The notes beneath the pieces are model-generated. The model was not told where the DNA came from and did no database searches. It was given only the letters and a program-made list of their open reading frames with translations. From Solimonas terrae (GTDB taxonomy: Bacteria; Pseudomonadota; Gammaproteobacteria; Nevskiales; Nevskiaceae), in the NCBI RefSeq assembly GCF_011067135.1, contig NZ_JAAMOW010000006.1, forward strand, positions 273,589-337,588: a DNA stretch of 64,000 nt, written 5' to 3'. Below, piece after piece: positions 1 through 9,448 of the stretch. The translations under genes and the position numbers were made by a program. Numbering within the stretch: the first letter of the stretch is position 1; every line of letters begins with the position of its first letter.

Positions 1-28
1 TCCTCGATCGGGGCCGTCGTGTCGCCGA

Positions 29-1060
<1,032 letters not shown>

Positions 1061-1090
1061 CGTGCTTCCTTTGCGGATTTCCGGGGGATG

Positions 1091-1123
1091 GCGTTGCGCA
1101 ACGCAACGCTGTACCGATCGGTA
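1091..1123. promoter_or_regulatory. Two palindromes in the aldo/keto reductase promoter
   Basis: Positions 1091-1104 (GCGTTGCGCAACGC) and 1112-1123 (TACCGATCGGTA) are both perfect inverted repeats, 30-60 bp upstream of the reductase start on the minus strand. The second resembles TetR-family operators with an ACCG...CGGT core. I infer a repressor-binding region; the regulator is not in this part of the window. Confidence 0.5.
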
Positions 1124-1443
1124 ACATCGACAGTGTACGCGCAGTCGCGACGAATTTCAGCGGCGTCCGCCAGCCAGCGCGGATGCCACGATCGGCGCCC
1201 GTCGTGCACTGCGTGAAGGCGCTGCGCGCCGGACGTCACCGCAGGCGGCGCGGCGCGCCAGAAGTCAGCTGAATCAGCCGAACCTGCCAGGGCAGCAATG
1301 CGTCGCCGATCTTCGGCTGCCCGCAATGTCGGCCGTCAATGCGGGCGCAGGTGCGGAGCCGTCACGCGGCAGCCGCGCGACAAGCGGCACCTGCCTGCGG
1401 CGAGGTCACGGCATGGAGCCGGCGACCTCGCCGCCCCCGCCCC
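1124..1443. other. Intergenic stretch without a recognisable gene
   Basis: GC-rich spacer between the reductase promoter and the end of the four-helix-bundle gene. The open frames across it are arginine/alanine-rich read-through of GC-rich DNA with no ribosome site or family resemblance. I see no RNA structure followed by a T-tract. Confidence 0.5.
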
Positions 1444-1893
1444 TCAATGCACCTGCGCGTGCTCGCGCCATTCTCGGATCTGCCCGTGATGACGCTGCGC
1501 TTCGGCGTACTGGCGCTCGAGCAGTGCATGAATCGCCGGCGGTGTTTCCTCGTGCACCGCCGTGGCGAGGCGATACTCGGCTTCATCCTCGTCACGCTCG
1601 GTTTCGTCGAGGATCACCTGCTCGTCACGCCCCAGCGCCGTCGCCTTGAGATGCATCCAGGTGCGGTGCAGGGTATGCCCGAAAGTGCCGATCTCCTTCG
1701 GATGACCGCCAAGGTCGCGCACTGCCTGTTGCAGTTCGCCGGCCGCTTCGCCGAAGAAGCGTGCGTAGTCGAACAGCGCCGCCTTCAATTCGGCATGGTG
1801 GGCTTCCTCGGCGGCCGCGCGCAGGCCGCGCTCGCCGTCCTTGGACGTGACGATCAGCTTGTTCAGCAATTCGATGGTATCGACCGTGTTCAT
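1444..1893 (-). CDS. DUF2383-type four-helix-bundle protein (PA2169-like)
   Basis: A 149-aa, acidic, mostly helical protein beginning MNTVDTIELLNKL. The pattern of conserved Glu/His in long helices (AAEEAHHAEL, RFFGEAAGEL, ILDETERDEDEAE) resembles the ferritin-like PA2169/DUF2383 family, whose function is unknown but often linked to stress or envelope conditions. I chose the ATG at 1891-1893 because a strong GAGGAG ribosome site precedes it; the upstream in-frame extension is arginine-rich and looks non-coding. The gene stands alone between an aldo/keto reductase (same strand) and a divergent pseudouridine synthase. Family call good, role unknown. Confidence 0.85.
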   Translation of the reverse strand: MNTVDTIELLNKLIVTSKDGERGLRAAAEEAHHAELKAALFDYARFFGEAAGELQQAVRDLGGHPKEIGTFGHTLHRTWMHLKATALGRDEQVILDETERDEDEAEYRLATAVHEETPPAIHALLERQYAEAQRHHGQIREWREHAQVH

Positions 1894-2074
1894 GGCGTTT
1901 CTCCTCATGCAGCCGGACAGATGCCGGGCCTGACGGATGCCATGACGAGCCGCGATGCACCGGAGGCGTTGCGGAAGGGTCCGGCATCGCAGGGGCGGCA
2001 CCCCCAGCCTAGCGCGATCGTCGTTCGCTGCAAGGTCATTTCATCGGCTGGTCCGGGCATACTCGGCAACGATC

Positions 2075-2977
2075 ATGCAAGTGGCCGACGACACGGTGAA
2101 AATTCCGGCGATGCGCGATGGCGTCGGCGCCAGTTCGGTGCGCCTGCCACCCGGCCGCTGGCTGCGGCTGATCGATTTTCTCGATCAGCACTTTGCCGAC
2201 GTCGGACGCGAGGCCTGGCAGTCGCGCATGCGGCGCGGTCTGGTGCTGAGCGCATCCGGCGCCGCGCTGTCGGCGGATACGCCTTACGTGCCGGGCGACA
2301 TCGTTCACTACTACCGCGAACTCGAGCACGAGCCGGAAATCCCGTTCGAGGCGGATGTCCTCTACCGCAACGCGCACCTGCTGATCGCCGACAAGCCGCA
2401 TTTCCTGCCGGTCGTGCCGTCCGGCCGTTTTCTGCAACAGAGCCTGCTGGTGCGTCTGCGCCGGTTGACGGGGCTCGACGGACTTTCGCCTCTGCATCGC
2501 ATCGATCGCGGGACTGCCGGACTCGTGGCGTTTTCGGTCGATCCCGACACCCGCGGTCGTTACCAGGCCCTGTTCGCGACGCGTCGCATCGAGAAAGTCT
2601 ACGAGGCGCTGGCCCCCGCGAACGAGACCCTGGCACTTCCGTTCATGCGGCAGACACGCATCGTGCGCGGCGATCCGTTCTTCCTGTCGCAGGAGGTCGA
2701 TGGGGCACCGAACAGCGAAACCGTATTCGAGTCCGCGACGCCGTACGCTGCTTCGTGGCTGTATCGGCTGCGGCCGCTGACCGGCAAGAAACACCAGCTG
2801 CGCCTGCACATGGCCGCAGTCGGCGTACCGATCGACAACGATCCGCTGTACCCACAACTGCGTGACGATCTCGCCGACGACTACAGCCGTCCGCTGAAGT
2901 TGCTGGCGCGATCGCTGGTGTTTGTCGATCCGCTGAGCGGCAAGCGATGCGTGTTCGAGAGTCGACGAAATCTTTAG
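2075..2977 (+). CDS. RluA-family pseudouridine synthase
   Basis: Isomerises uridine to pseudouridine in rRNA or tRNA. The catalytic signature is PLHRIDRGTAGLV, with the active-site Asp in HRIDRGT. The later motif KKHQLRLHMAAVGVPI and a following NDPLYP are typical of the RluA/RluC/RluD group. The protein is 300 aa from the ATG at 2075; an alternative ATG lies at 2111 and neither has a clear ribosome site. There is no obvious N-terminal S4 domain of canonical form, although residues 1-70 may be a degenerate one. The gene is divergent from the DUF2383 gene. The exact RNA target cannot be assigned. Confidence 0.92.
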   Translation: MQVADDTVKIPAMRDGVGASSVRLPPGRWLRLIDFLDQHFADVGREAWQSRMRRGLVLSASGAALSADTPYVPGDIVHYYRELEHEPEIPFEADVLYRNAHLLIADKPHFLPVVPSGRFLQQSLLVRLRRLTGLDGLSPLHRIDRGTAGLVAFSVDPDTRGRYQALFATRRIEKVYEALAPANETLALPFMRQTRIVRGDPFFLSQEVDGAPNSETVFESATPYAASWLYRLRPLTGKKHQLRLHMAAVGVPIDNDPLYPQLRDDLADDYSRPLKLLARSLVFVDPLSGKRCVFESRRNL

Positions 2978-3044
2978 CGCGGCAGTGATGCGCTGTGGTG
3001 TGCTGTGGTGAATGAGGTTTTTGTTTTTTGATCGGGCTTTTTGT

Positions 3045-3592
3045 TTCGCGCTGTGGCGCGACTTACTTTTCTTTGCGTGCCCAAAGAGAAGGAACCAAGA
3101 GAAAGGGCATCCTGGCTCACGCGTCCCGGCCCTCGCCAGAGGCTCGGGCGTTCGTCGGGGCGGATTGCCATTTAGGCAATCCGCTTGTTCCCGACTCACC
3201 CCTGCGATGCTCGAACGGCAGGCCGTGCCTGAAACTCGCGGCTGCGCCGCTCAGACAGTCAGGCCCGGACAGCCCCTGCCGTCCTGCGCTTCTCGGCGCT
3301 TCGCAAAGGGCCGGGAACGTCAACAGCGGGAGCGAACGCACGCTGTTGCGGTTCGCTTTCGGGGTCCCCTTAGGGCCGCACCGAGCAGCGCAGCGCGCGC
3401 AGTGGGGCGGCGCGCCAGGACGGCGCGCCGAGTCGTCGTCGCGGCAGGGACGCCGCGTCGGCGACGACCCCGAGCACGGGAGCAGCGCAGGCTCCGCTCG
3501 CATAGCGAGCGGTGCGGTACTCAGGGGTGTGCTTTCTTTTGCGTACTTTGCTTTGCACAAGCAAAGAAAAGTACGTCGCGCCGCAGCGCGAA
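3045..3592. repeat. Dispersed intergenic element with about 32-bp inverted ends
   Basis: The left end (3045-3076, from TTCGCGCTGTGGCGCGACTT into a TTTCTTTGC run) and the right end (3561-3592) are inverted copies that differ at only two positions by eye. The interior translates to the DLLFFACPKRRNQEKGHPG type of spurious product that I associate with intergenic repeats in Xanthomonadales genomes. There is no transposase. I read it as a non-coding dispersed repeat rather than a gene; frames across it should not be annotated as proteins. Confidence 0.7.
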
Positions 3593-3662
3593 CCCAAAGG
3601 CCGGATCGAGAACGGCCCCGGGTGCAGAGGCCCTTGGTCCGGGCAACCGACGCAGACCCGAC

Positions 3663-3696
3663 AAAAAACCGGCGGCGCTTCGGCAAGCGCCGCCGG
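3663..3696 (-). terminator. Rho-independent terminator of the beta-helix/cytochrome gene
   Basis: A 12-bp perfect stem (3669-3680 with 3685-3696) and a 4-nt loop is followed on the minus strand by six T residues (A run at 3663-3668). It sits 20 nt past the stop of the gene at 3718-6759, the ideal place for its terminator. Confidence 0.93.
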
Positions 3697-3717
3697 TCAA
3701 GACTGCCTACTACTTGC

Positions 3718-6700
3718 TCAGCGCGCGCAGCTCGTCGAGCCCGGGTACTGCGTCTCGTCGGCATGCACGACGTTCTGGATCCACTGCTGGATCAGCGCGT
3801 GGCCTTCCTCGTCGACAACGCTGCGCGCCAGCGGCGGCATGCGCGCGGCCGGTGTGGTCGCGGTCGGGCCGATGCGGAACTCCATGATCGAATCAGCAGA
3901 GTCGCCCGGGTGGATGTCGTAGCGGCGGTTGTCGCTGCCTTCCTCGCCCGTCGCGGTCGGCCGCTTGCAGACGCCGTAGGTGGTGTCGACCTTGCGCAGC
4001 GAGTCGAGATAGAAGCCCGTGCTCGCAGCGAAGCCGCTGACGTTGTGGCAATGCTGGCAGTTGGCTTCCAGCCACGACCGCGCACGCGCCTCGATGTCCT
4101 GCGGCGAACCGGCCGGGAAGCCGGCGTCGCCAGGCTTGTTGAAGGTCGGTACGCGCTCGATCTTGGTCGCGATCTGGGTGACCGGATCGACGCCGAGATC
4201 GCCGGGGCAGCCGATCATCAGACCGTGCGTGCACCAGTACTGGATCTGGTTGACGCCGGCGACCGCGCTCTTGCTCTGTGCCGTCACACGCGTCGATTCC
4301 GTGTGATAGGCCTTGTTGAGATTGCGGATGCGCGGGCCGATCGGCGCCGTGCCGGCTTCCTGGTCGGCTCGCGAATGGCAGCTCAGGCACTGGTTCGCGT
4401 TCGGCACCAGGTAGCTGTCGGTCGACCCGGTGTGGACGATGCCGGAATCGACGTCGGTGGTCTGCCAGTGCGTCGACACCGTGGCACCGCCGAGCGTGAG
4501 CTTGGCGACGTGCTTGCCGTTCTCGGTGCTCCACACGTAGGCGAGGCCATCCCAGCGTGCGACGCCCTTGTTGTTGACGCGCTTGATCAGCAGGCGCGTT
4601 TCGACCGGCGTCTCCGTGTCGTTGCCTTCGTCGCGGAACGAGAAGGTCTTGGCGATGATCGTGCCGCTCGGGAACACGACGACCGCATTGGTGCCGTCGG
4701 TCTTGGCGTCGCGATAGACCGCCTTGGTGCCGGTCGGCAGGAACAGCACGCGGTACTTCACGGCGTAGTCGGAGAACAGCTTGGTGTTCAGCGAGTACGG
4801 CAGGCCATCGCCGTTCGGCGCGCTGGTCGGATCTTCCGCGTCGGCGAACAGATGGTACTGATCGAGCGTCGGGCAGTTGACCTTGGCCGCCTCGAAGTTG
4901 ACTTCGCCCTGCTTCACGCTGGCACCGCAGAGCTTGGCAATCTGATCGGCGGTCGGCGCCGGATCGTAGTCACCGCTGCGGTGGAACGGCGGAATCACCA
5001 CGTCCGGCAGCGGCGGCAGATTCTTGCCGTACTGCTGCACGCACTTGTGCGACGACATGTCGAAGTCCGACGGGAACTGCGCGAGCGCAGCCGGATCGAG
5101 ATTGCTGGAGATGATCAGCTCCAGGCCCTTGGTGCCGTGGAAGTTGGCGTAGGTGATGCTGTCGTTGCTGAACGTGTTGTCGTCGTCGATGCACGAGTAC
5201 CAATCCGGCAGGATGCGCGGCTTGTCGGACTTGGTCTGGTCGAACTTGTACTGGTTGTAGTGGCAGGACGGATCCGGCACTTCGTTGGTCATGATCGGCT
5301 TGCCGCGCTCGTCGTGCGGCACGTCTTCGCCATTGGCGTCCTTCGGATACGGACAGTCCGGGTCGTTCACGTCGAGCAGGCCGTCCCAGAGGATGTGCGC
5401 GCCGCGGATATTGAGCAGCGCCGGCGGGCTTGCCTGCAGCAGGGGCGCCGGGCACTTCAGCAGGTTCTGCGGCAGCAGGCAGCCGGCCTGGTTCTTGAGG
5501 CCGACGATCGCCGGCAGCAGCTTGGAGATTTCCTGCGACGTGATGTTCTGGATGGTCGGCAGCGTCAGCTGGTTGCCGTTGTTCTTGAAGGTGTTGTGCC
5601 AGATGTGCAGACCTTCGGTGTACCAGTCGATGCGGTGTTCGCTCGGCCGGCCGGCGCCGACCGGGAAGATCTCGTAGCTGGTGTGGATGATGCCGGCGGT
5701 GTTGTTGTCCTCGAACACGTTGTCGTGCACATCGATGCGATCGTACGCGAGCGTGATCATGCCGCTGCCGGCCGGCACGTTGCCGACGATGCCGCCGGAC
5801 GTGAAGTTGTAGGTGTTGTTCATCCGCGAGATGTTGTTCTTCATCACGGAGCGGTCGCCGTACTGGCGCAGATTGTCGAGGTCGTAGATCAGGAAGCCAC
5901 CGGTGTTGCATTCGGCGGTGTTGCTGTCGTACTCGCCACCGCGCACGTTCTCGATCTCGAAGCCGAACACGTTGTAGCGCGAGAGGCTGTTCTTGATGAT
6001 CGCGGTATTGGTCTGGCCGACGTAGATGCCGGCGTCGGACGCGCCGATCGAGATCGCGTCGTCGATCAGGATGTTCTCGGACGAGACCGGATAGATGCCG
6101 TAGCGACCGGACAGCTTGCTGACGGTGTAGTCCGGCGAGCTGGTGTCGCCGAGAATGTTCTGCGGATCGTCCGGGTCCTGCGTTGCCGGATCGGTGCACG
6201 GCACATTGAGCAGGCGCGCGTCGTTGCTGAACGCGTTGTCGGCGGTGATCGGCGTCGCGCTCTGGCGACCACCGCCCGACGACCAGATCGCCCGCACGTG
6301 CTGCAGGGTGCCGTGATCGACGCCGCGCAGCTCGATGCCGTTGCCGCCGGTGTCGAGCACCGTCAGATCCTGCACGGTCAGGCCCTGCACGTTGACGGCG
6401 AGAATGCCTTCCGGCGAATTGTTGTGCTTGAACGACAGCACGGTCTTGTCGCGGCCGCAGCCCTTGACCAGCACGTCTTCGGTATTGGTCAGCTGCAGCG
6501 ACGACGTCAGCTCGAAATAGCCGCAGCCGAACTCGATGGTGTCGCCGGGTGCGGCCTGCACCATCGCCGCGACCATCTCGCCGGTGGCCGAATCGCCCGG
6601 TTCGACCTTGAACACGCGGCCGGTCGGCCCGGTCTGTCCGTCACCGCCACCGTCGCTGCCGGACGGTGACTTGGCCTTGCCGCTGCTGCCGCCGCAGGCG

Positions 6701-6759
6701 GCGAGCACCAGTGAGAGCGCCGCGCACAGCGCAGCGAGCCTGATCTGTCGAAATGACAT
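3718..6759 (-). CDS. Lipoprotein: parallel beta-helix fused to diheme c-type cytochrome domain
   Basis: 1013-aa exported protein. A lipoprotein signal ends at LVLAAC (Cys22), followed by a Gly/Ser linker. Residues ~60-420 are right-handed parallel beta-helix repeats (successive GIYVGQTNTAII, GFLIYDLDN, GGIVGNV turns). The C-terminal third carries two haem c motifs, CLSCH (residues 791-795) and CQHCH (901-905), and ends with RMPPLARSVVDEEG. From memory, the two halves resemble the TIGR03805 (beta-helix) and TIGR03806/SO2930-like (diheme) families, usually encoded as neighbouring genes of unknown function; here they are one polypeptide. Start at ATG 6757-6759 after a GGAGAAGG site. Likely anchored in the envelope and redox-active; substrate unknown. 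A strong terminator follows. Confidence 0.88.
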   Translation of the reverse strand: MSFRQIRLAALCAALSLVLAACGGSSGKAKSPSGSDGGGDGQTGPTGRVFKVEPGDSATGEMVAAMVQAAPGDTIEFGCGYFELTSSLQLTNTEDVLVKGCGRDKTVLSFKHNNSPEGILAVNVQGLTVQDLTVLDTGGNGIELRGVDHGTLQHVRAIWSSGGGRQSATPITADNAFSNDARLLNVPCTDPATQDPDDPQNILGDTSSPDYTVSKLSGRYGIYPVSSENILIDDAISIGASDAGIYVGQTNTAIIKNSLSRYNVFGFEIENVRGGEYDSNTAECNTGGFLIYDLDNLRQYGDRSVMKNNISRMNNTYNFTSGGIVGNVPAGSGMITLAYDRIDVHDNVFEDNNTAGIIHTSYEIFPVGAGRPSEHRIDWYTEGLHIWHNTFKNNGNQLTLPTIQNITSQEISKLLPAIVGLKNQAGCLLPQNLLKCPAPLLQASPPALLNIRGAHILWDGLLDVNDPDCPYPKDANGEDVPHDERGKPIMTNEVPDPSCHYNQYKFDQTKSDKPRILPDWYSCIDDDNTFSNDSITYANFHGTKGLELIISSNLDPAALAQFPSDFDMSSHKCVQQYGKNLPPLPDVVIPPFHRSGDYDPAPTADQIAKLCGASVKQGEVNFEAAKVNCPTLDQYHLFADAEDPTSAPNGDGLPYSLNTKLFSDYAVKYRVLFLPTGTKAVYRDAKTDGTNAVVVFPSGTIIAKTFSFRDEGNDTETPVETRLLIKRVNNKGVARWDGLAYVWSTENGKHVAKLTLGGATVSTHWQTTDVDSGIVHTGSTDSYLVPNANQCLSCHSRADQEAGTAPIGPRIRNLNKAYHTESTRVTAQSKSAVAGVNQIQYWCTHGLMIGCPGDLGVDPVTQIATKIERVPTFNKPGDAGFPAGSPQDIEARARSWLEANCQHCHNVSGFAASTGFYLDSLRKVDTTYGVCKRPTATGEEGSDNRRYDIHPGDSADSIMEFRIGPTATTPAARMPPLARSVVDEEGHALIQQWIQNVVHADETQYPGSTSCAR

Positions 6760-7008
6760 GAACCCTTCTCCAACAGCCGCGCTGCGGCTGCCTCTATATT
6801 TATGGAAATCCCCGCGCCAGTATATCGGTGCCGCGCGTAGGGCCGCCCGGCCCGGACAGGTAAATTCTGCCCAGAGGGAAACCCGCAGAAACGCACGCCC
6901 CTTCACCCGGACGGACTAAGACGAAGCAGGGACTTGCGGCGACCATACCGCTCACGCTCAGGCCGGCAGCCGGGCGGTCTCATCCCTGTTTTCTGGAGGC
7001 GGGTCGCA

Positions 7009-8028
7009 ATGGGTGATCAAATCAATCTCAAGGTTCTGCTCGAGTCGCAGACGCTGGAACGCTGCCCGTTCCCGATTCCGACCGGCTGGTACTTCGTCGA
7101 CTACGCGGACACGCTGAAGGCCGGCGAGATGCGCAATGTCACCTTGTTCGGACAGGAGTGGGTGTTGTTCCGCACCGAATCCGGCAAGCCCGGCATGTCC
7201 GATCCGTACTGCCCGCATCTGGGCGCGCACATGGGCCACGGCGGCAAGGTCTGTGGCGAACACATCCGCTGCCCGTTCCATCACTGGGAGTACGACACCG
7301 CCGGCTGGTGCAAGAACATCCCGTACGCCAAGGTCACGCCGCCGATCGTCAAGAAGCAGGCGATCCTGCGCACGCTGCCGATGGTCGAGAAGTACGGAAT
7401 GATGTGGGCCTGGTATCACCCGCTGTGCGAAGCGCCGAGCTTCGAGCTGCCCTACATCCCCGAGATCGAGGACGCCACCGGCTACACCGGTTCGCGTCGC
7501 GGCTCGTGGACGGCCGACACCTGCATCCAGGAAATCGCCGAGAACGGCGTCGACGTCGCACATCTGAAGTTCCTGCACGGCGCGCCGGGCATCCCGCCGG
7601 TCAGCGCCAGCTACGACGGCCCGGTGATGAAGCTCGACATCGGCCAGGGGTACATCGTCGGCACCGCCTACGGCCCGGGCCTCAACGTCATGCGCTTCAA
7701 CCAGCACGGCATCACCGCGACGATGATCTCGTACACGCAGCCGATCAGCGCCGAGCAGAGCCGCATGAACATGAGCTTCCGCCATGTCGACTACGCGGAA
7801 GGCACGCCGGAGCTGCACGCCTCGAAGAAGGTCATCGATCACATGATCGGTGCCGCCGAAGGCGAGGAAAGCGCCGGCTTCGAAAGCGTCGACTTCATCG
7901 TCTGGAACAACAAGAAGTACCGTCCGAACCCGCTGCTCTGCGACGGCGACGGCCCGGTGCTGCAGTTCCGCAAATGGTTCAAGCAGTTCTATCCGGCTGC
8001 CGACGCGGCGACGCTCGCCAAGATCTGA
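7009..8028 (+). CDS. Rieske [2Fe-2S] oxygenase, KshA-like
   Basis: Terminal oxygenase component that hydroxylates a hydrophobic ring substrate with O2 and electrons from a ferredoxin/reductase. 339 aa. The Rieske cluster ligands are Cys68-x-His70 and Cys88-x2-His91 (YCPHLGAH ... CPFHHW). The mononuclear iron motif is NGVDVAHLKFLH, giving Asn179, Asp182, His185 and His190. Length and motif spacing fit the 3-ketosteroid 9-alpha-hydroxylase (KshA) and related monooxygenase group rather than naphthalene-type alpha subunits. Start at the ATG after TGGAGGCGGGT; the upstream in-frame residues look non-coding. A ferredoxin gene follows about 200 bp downstream, past a terminator. The substrate (steroid, terpenoid or aromatic) is inferred from context only. 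Confidence 0.92.
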   Translation: MGDQINLKVLLESQTLERCPFPIPTGWYFVDYADTLKAGEMRNVTLFGQEWVLFRTESGKPGMSDPYCPHLGAHMGHGGKVCGEHIRCPFHHWEYDTAGWCKNIPYAKVTPPIVKKQAILRTLPMVEKYGMMWAWYHPLCEAPSFELPYIPEIEDATGYTGSRRGSWTADTCIQEIAENGVDVAHLKFLHGAPGIPPVSASYDGPVMKLDIGQGYIVGTAYGPGLNVMRFNQHGITATMISYTQPISAEQSRMNMSFRHVDYAEGTPELHASKKVIDHMIGAAEGEESAGFESVDFIVWNNKKYRPNPLLCDGDGPVLQFRKWFKQFYPAADAATLAKI

Positions 8029-8188
8029 GGAAACGCCGGGCGAGCTGCTGCACTCGGCCTCTCGCACAAGGCGGTGCTCAATGTCCTCGCGTACTGCCGT
8101 GTACGCTGCGGCTTCTGCTCTGCTCCTCGTGCGGCCTGCCTTCGCTCGCGACGCTTGCTCGGTGTTTCCCAGGGACAATACGCTGCAC

Positions 8189-8218
8189 GCCCCGGTCGCA
8201 GGACCGGGGCATTTTTTT
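8189..8218 (+). terminator. Intrinsic terminator between oxygenase and ferredoxin
   Basis: A perfect 9-bp stem (GCCCCGGTC at 8189-8197 with 8202-8210), a GCAG tetraloop and seven consecutive T (8212-8218). The ferredoxin ribosome site (TGGAG, 8221-8225) starts two bases after the T-tract, so there is no room for a promoter between them. Confidence 0.92.
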
Positions 8219-8232
8219 GATGGAGTGGTTTG

Positions 8233-8556
8233 ATGACGGCAGTACGGGTAAAAGGCCGCGACGGCACCGAACAGACGGTCGATGCAACGGACGGCATGGC
8301 GCTGATGGAATCGCTGCGCGACGCCGGCCTTGGCGTTGAAGGCACCTGTGGCGGGGCGATGTCCTGCGGCACCTGCCATGTCTACGTTGCCGCAGCCTGG
8401 GCGGACCGGCTGCCGGCCCGCAGCCAGGACGAAGCCGACATGATCGAAGCGCTCGCCGACTTCGTCGAACTGCGCCCGACCTCGCGCCTGTCATGCCAGA
8501 TTCCGGTCGACGCCGGCGTTGAAGGTCTGAGCGTCGAAATCGCGCCGCAGGTCTGA
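8233..8556 (+). CDS. [2Fe-2S] ferredoxin (adrenodoxin type)
   Basis: Small electron carrier, 107 aa. Cluster ligands are in CGGAMSCGTC (C-x5-C-x2-C) with the fourth Cys in SRLSCQIPV, the vertebrate/bacterial adrenodoxin-type arrangement used by P450s and Rieske oxygenases. It probably feeds the Rieske oxygenase just upstream. Start at ATG 8233 with TGGAG 7 nt before; a TTG directly upstream is less likely. The 5' leader contains a strong intrinsic terminator, so expression may depend on read-through. A second ferredoxin of the same type is at 28950-29270. Confidence 0.92.
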   Translation: MTAVRVKGRDGTEQTVDATDGMALMESLRDAGLGVEGTCGGAMSCGTCHVYVAAAWADRLPARSQDEADMIEALADFVELRPTSRLSCQIPVDAGVEGLSVEIAPQV

Positions 8557-8657
8557 ATCTTCATCACCCGCCGCGATCGCGATCCGTCGCGATTTCGCGG
8601 GCTTGCATGCCGGACCATTGCCGCGCACCGCGCGCTGGTCTCCAATACGCGGCGCCG

Positions 8658-9386
8658 ATGCCGCCCCTTCCCGCCCCTGCCGAGCTGCATGCCACGCTGG
8701 TCAGAGAAGGCCATGTCTTCCTGCGCCGCAGCGACATGCTGCAGCAGCTCGCGCCGCATGGTCCGCCGGGCGACTGGACGGCGTTTGCCGCCAGCTGGAA
8801 CGACATGCCGCTCGACGCCTACATGGCCGACGGTGGCCGCTACCGGCGGCGGCGCTACGGCGTGTTCAGCGCGTACGCCGACGGCAGCATCGTCCGCGAG
8901 GCACATCAGCCGCACTGGCAGAGCATCGACTACAACCCGCTGAACGGCGATGTCGCGCGCTGGTTCGAGCCGATCCCCGACGCGGTCGGCGACAGCCTGC
9001 AGACCGTGCTGCGCTTTTGCCACGCGACATTCTCGGCGCTGGCACCGGACGTGGCGCACTGGCACGTCGAGGCCCATCAATTCCGCATCGAGGCGGCACC
9101 CGATCTCGCCGGTCAGCCAACGCCCGAAGGCGTGCATCGCGACGGCGTCGACTACGTGCTGGTGCTGCTGATCCGGCGCGACAACATCGCCAGCGGCACG
9201 ACCACGATCCACACGCCGGACGGCAGCCTGCTCGGCAGCTTCACGCTGACCGAGCCCGGCGATGCGACCCTGCTCGACGACGCGCGCGTGTTCCACGGCG
9301 TGACGCCGGTCGTCCCGGTCGACGCACGCGAGCCCGCCTATCGCGACGTGCTGGTCCTCACGTTCCGCCGCACCCGCCCGCTGTAG
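8658..9386 (+). CDS. 2OG-Fe(II) dioxygenase family protein (BsmA/IDO-like)
   Basis: Predicted non-haem iron, 2-oxoglutarate-dependent hydroxylase, 242 aa. The metal ligands are probably the His and Asp of GVHRDGVDYV and the distal His of DARVFHGVTP; the downstream Arg in VLTFRRTRPL could bind 2-oxoglutarate. This pattern matches the '2OG-Fe dioxygenase' family that includes BsmA and L-isoleucine 4-hydroxylase. I placed the start at the ATG before PPLPAP; an ATG at 8607 would add 17 residues. No strong ribosome site distinguishes them. The gene follows the ferredoxin by about 100 bp and could be co-transcribed. Substrate may be an amino acid, but that is inference. Confidence 0.8.
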   Translation: MPPLPAPAELHATLVREGHVFLRRSDMLQQLAPHGPPGDWTAFAASWNDMPLDAYMADGGRYRRRRYGVFSAYADGSIVREAHQPHWQSIDYNPLNGDVARWFEPIPDAVGDSLQTVLRFCHATFSALAPDVAHWHVEAHQFRIEAAPDLAGQPTPEGVHRDGVDYVLVLLIRRDNIASGTTTIHTPDGSLLGSFTLTEPGDATLLDDARVFHGVTPVVPVDAREPAYRDVLVLTFRRTRPL

Positions 9387-9448
9387 CCGCGCGCCCGGCA
9401 CGCGCCACCCGCCGGATCCGTTGGCCGGCCGCCCGCGCGCAGTCGCGC

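Noticed and set aside
3028..6669. A 1213-residue plus-strand open frame covering the repeat and the beta-helix/cytochrome gene.
   Set aside because: It is the antisense of the minus-strand lipoprotein gene, with arginine-rich composition and no domain; the minus strand has signal peptide, haem motifs, ribosome site and terminator.
8081..8233. A 50-residue open frame with a signal-peptide-like start (MSSRTAVYAAASALLLV) between oxygenase and ferredoxin.
   Set aside because: It runs through the intrinsic terminator at 8189-8218, has only a weak ribosome site and its end overlaps the real ferredoxin start; chance reading of a leader region is more likely.
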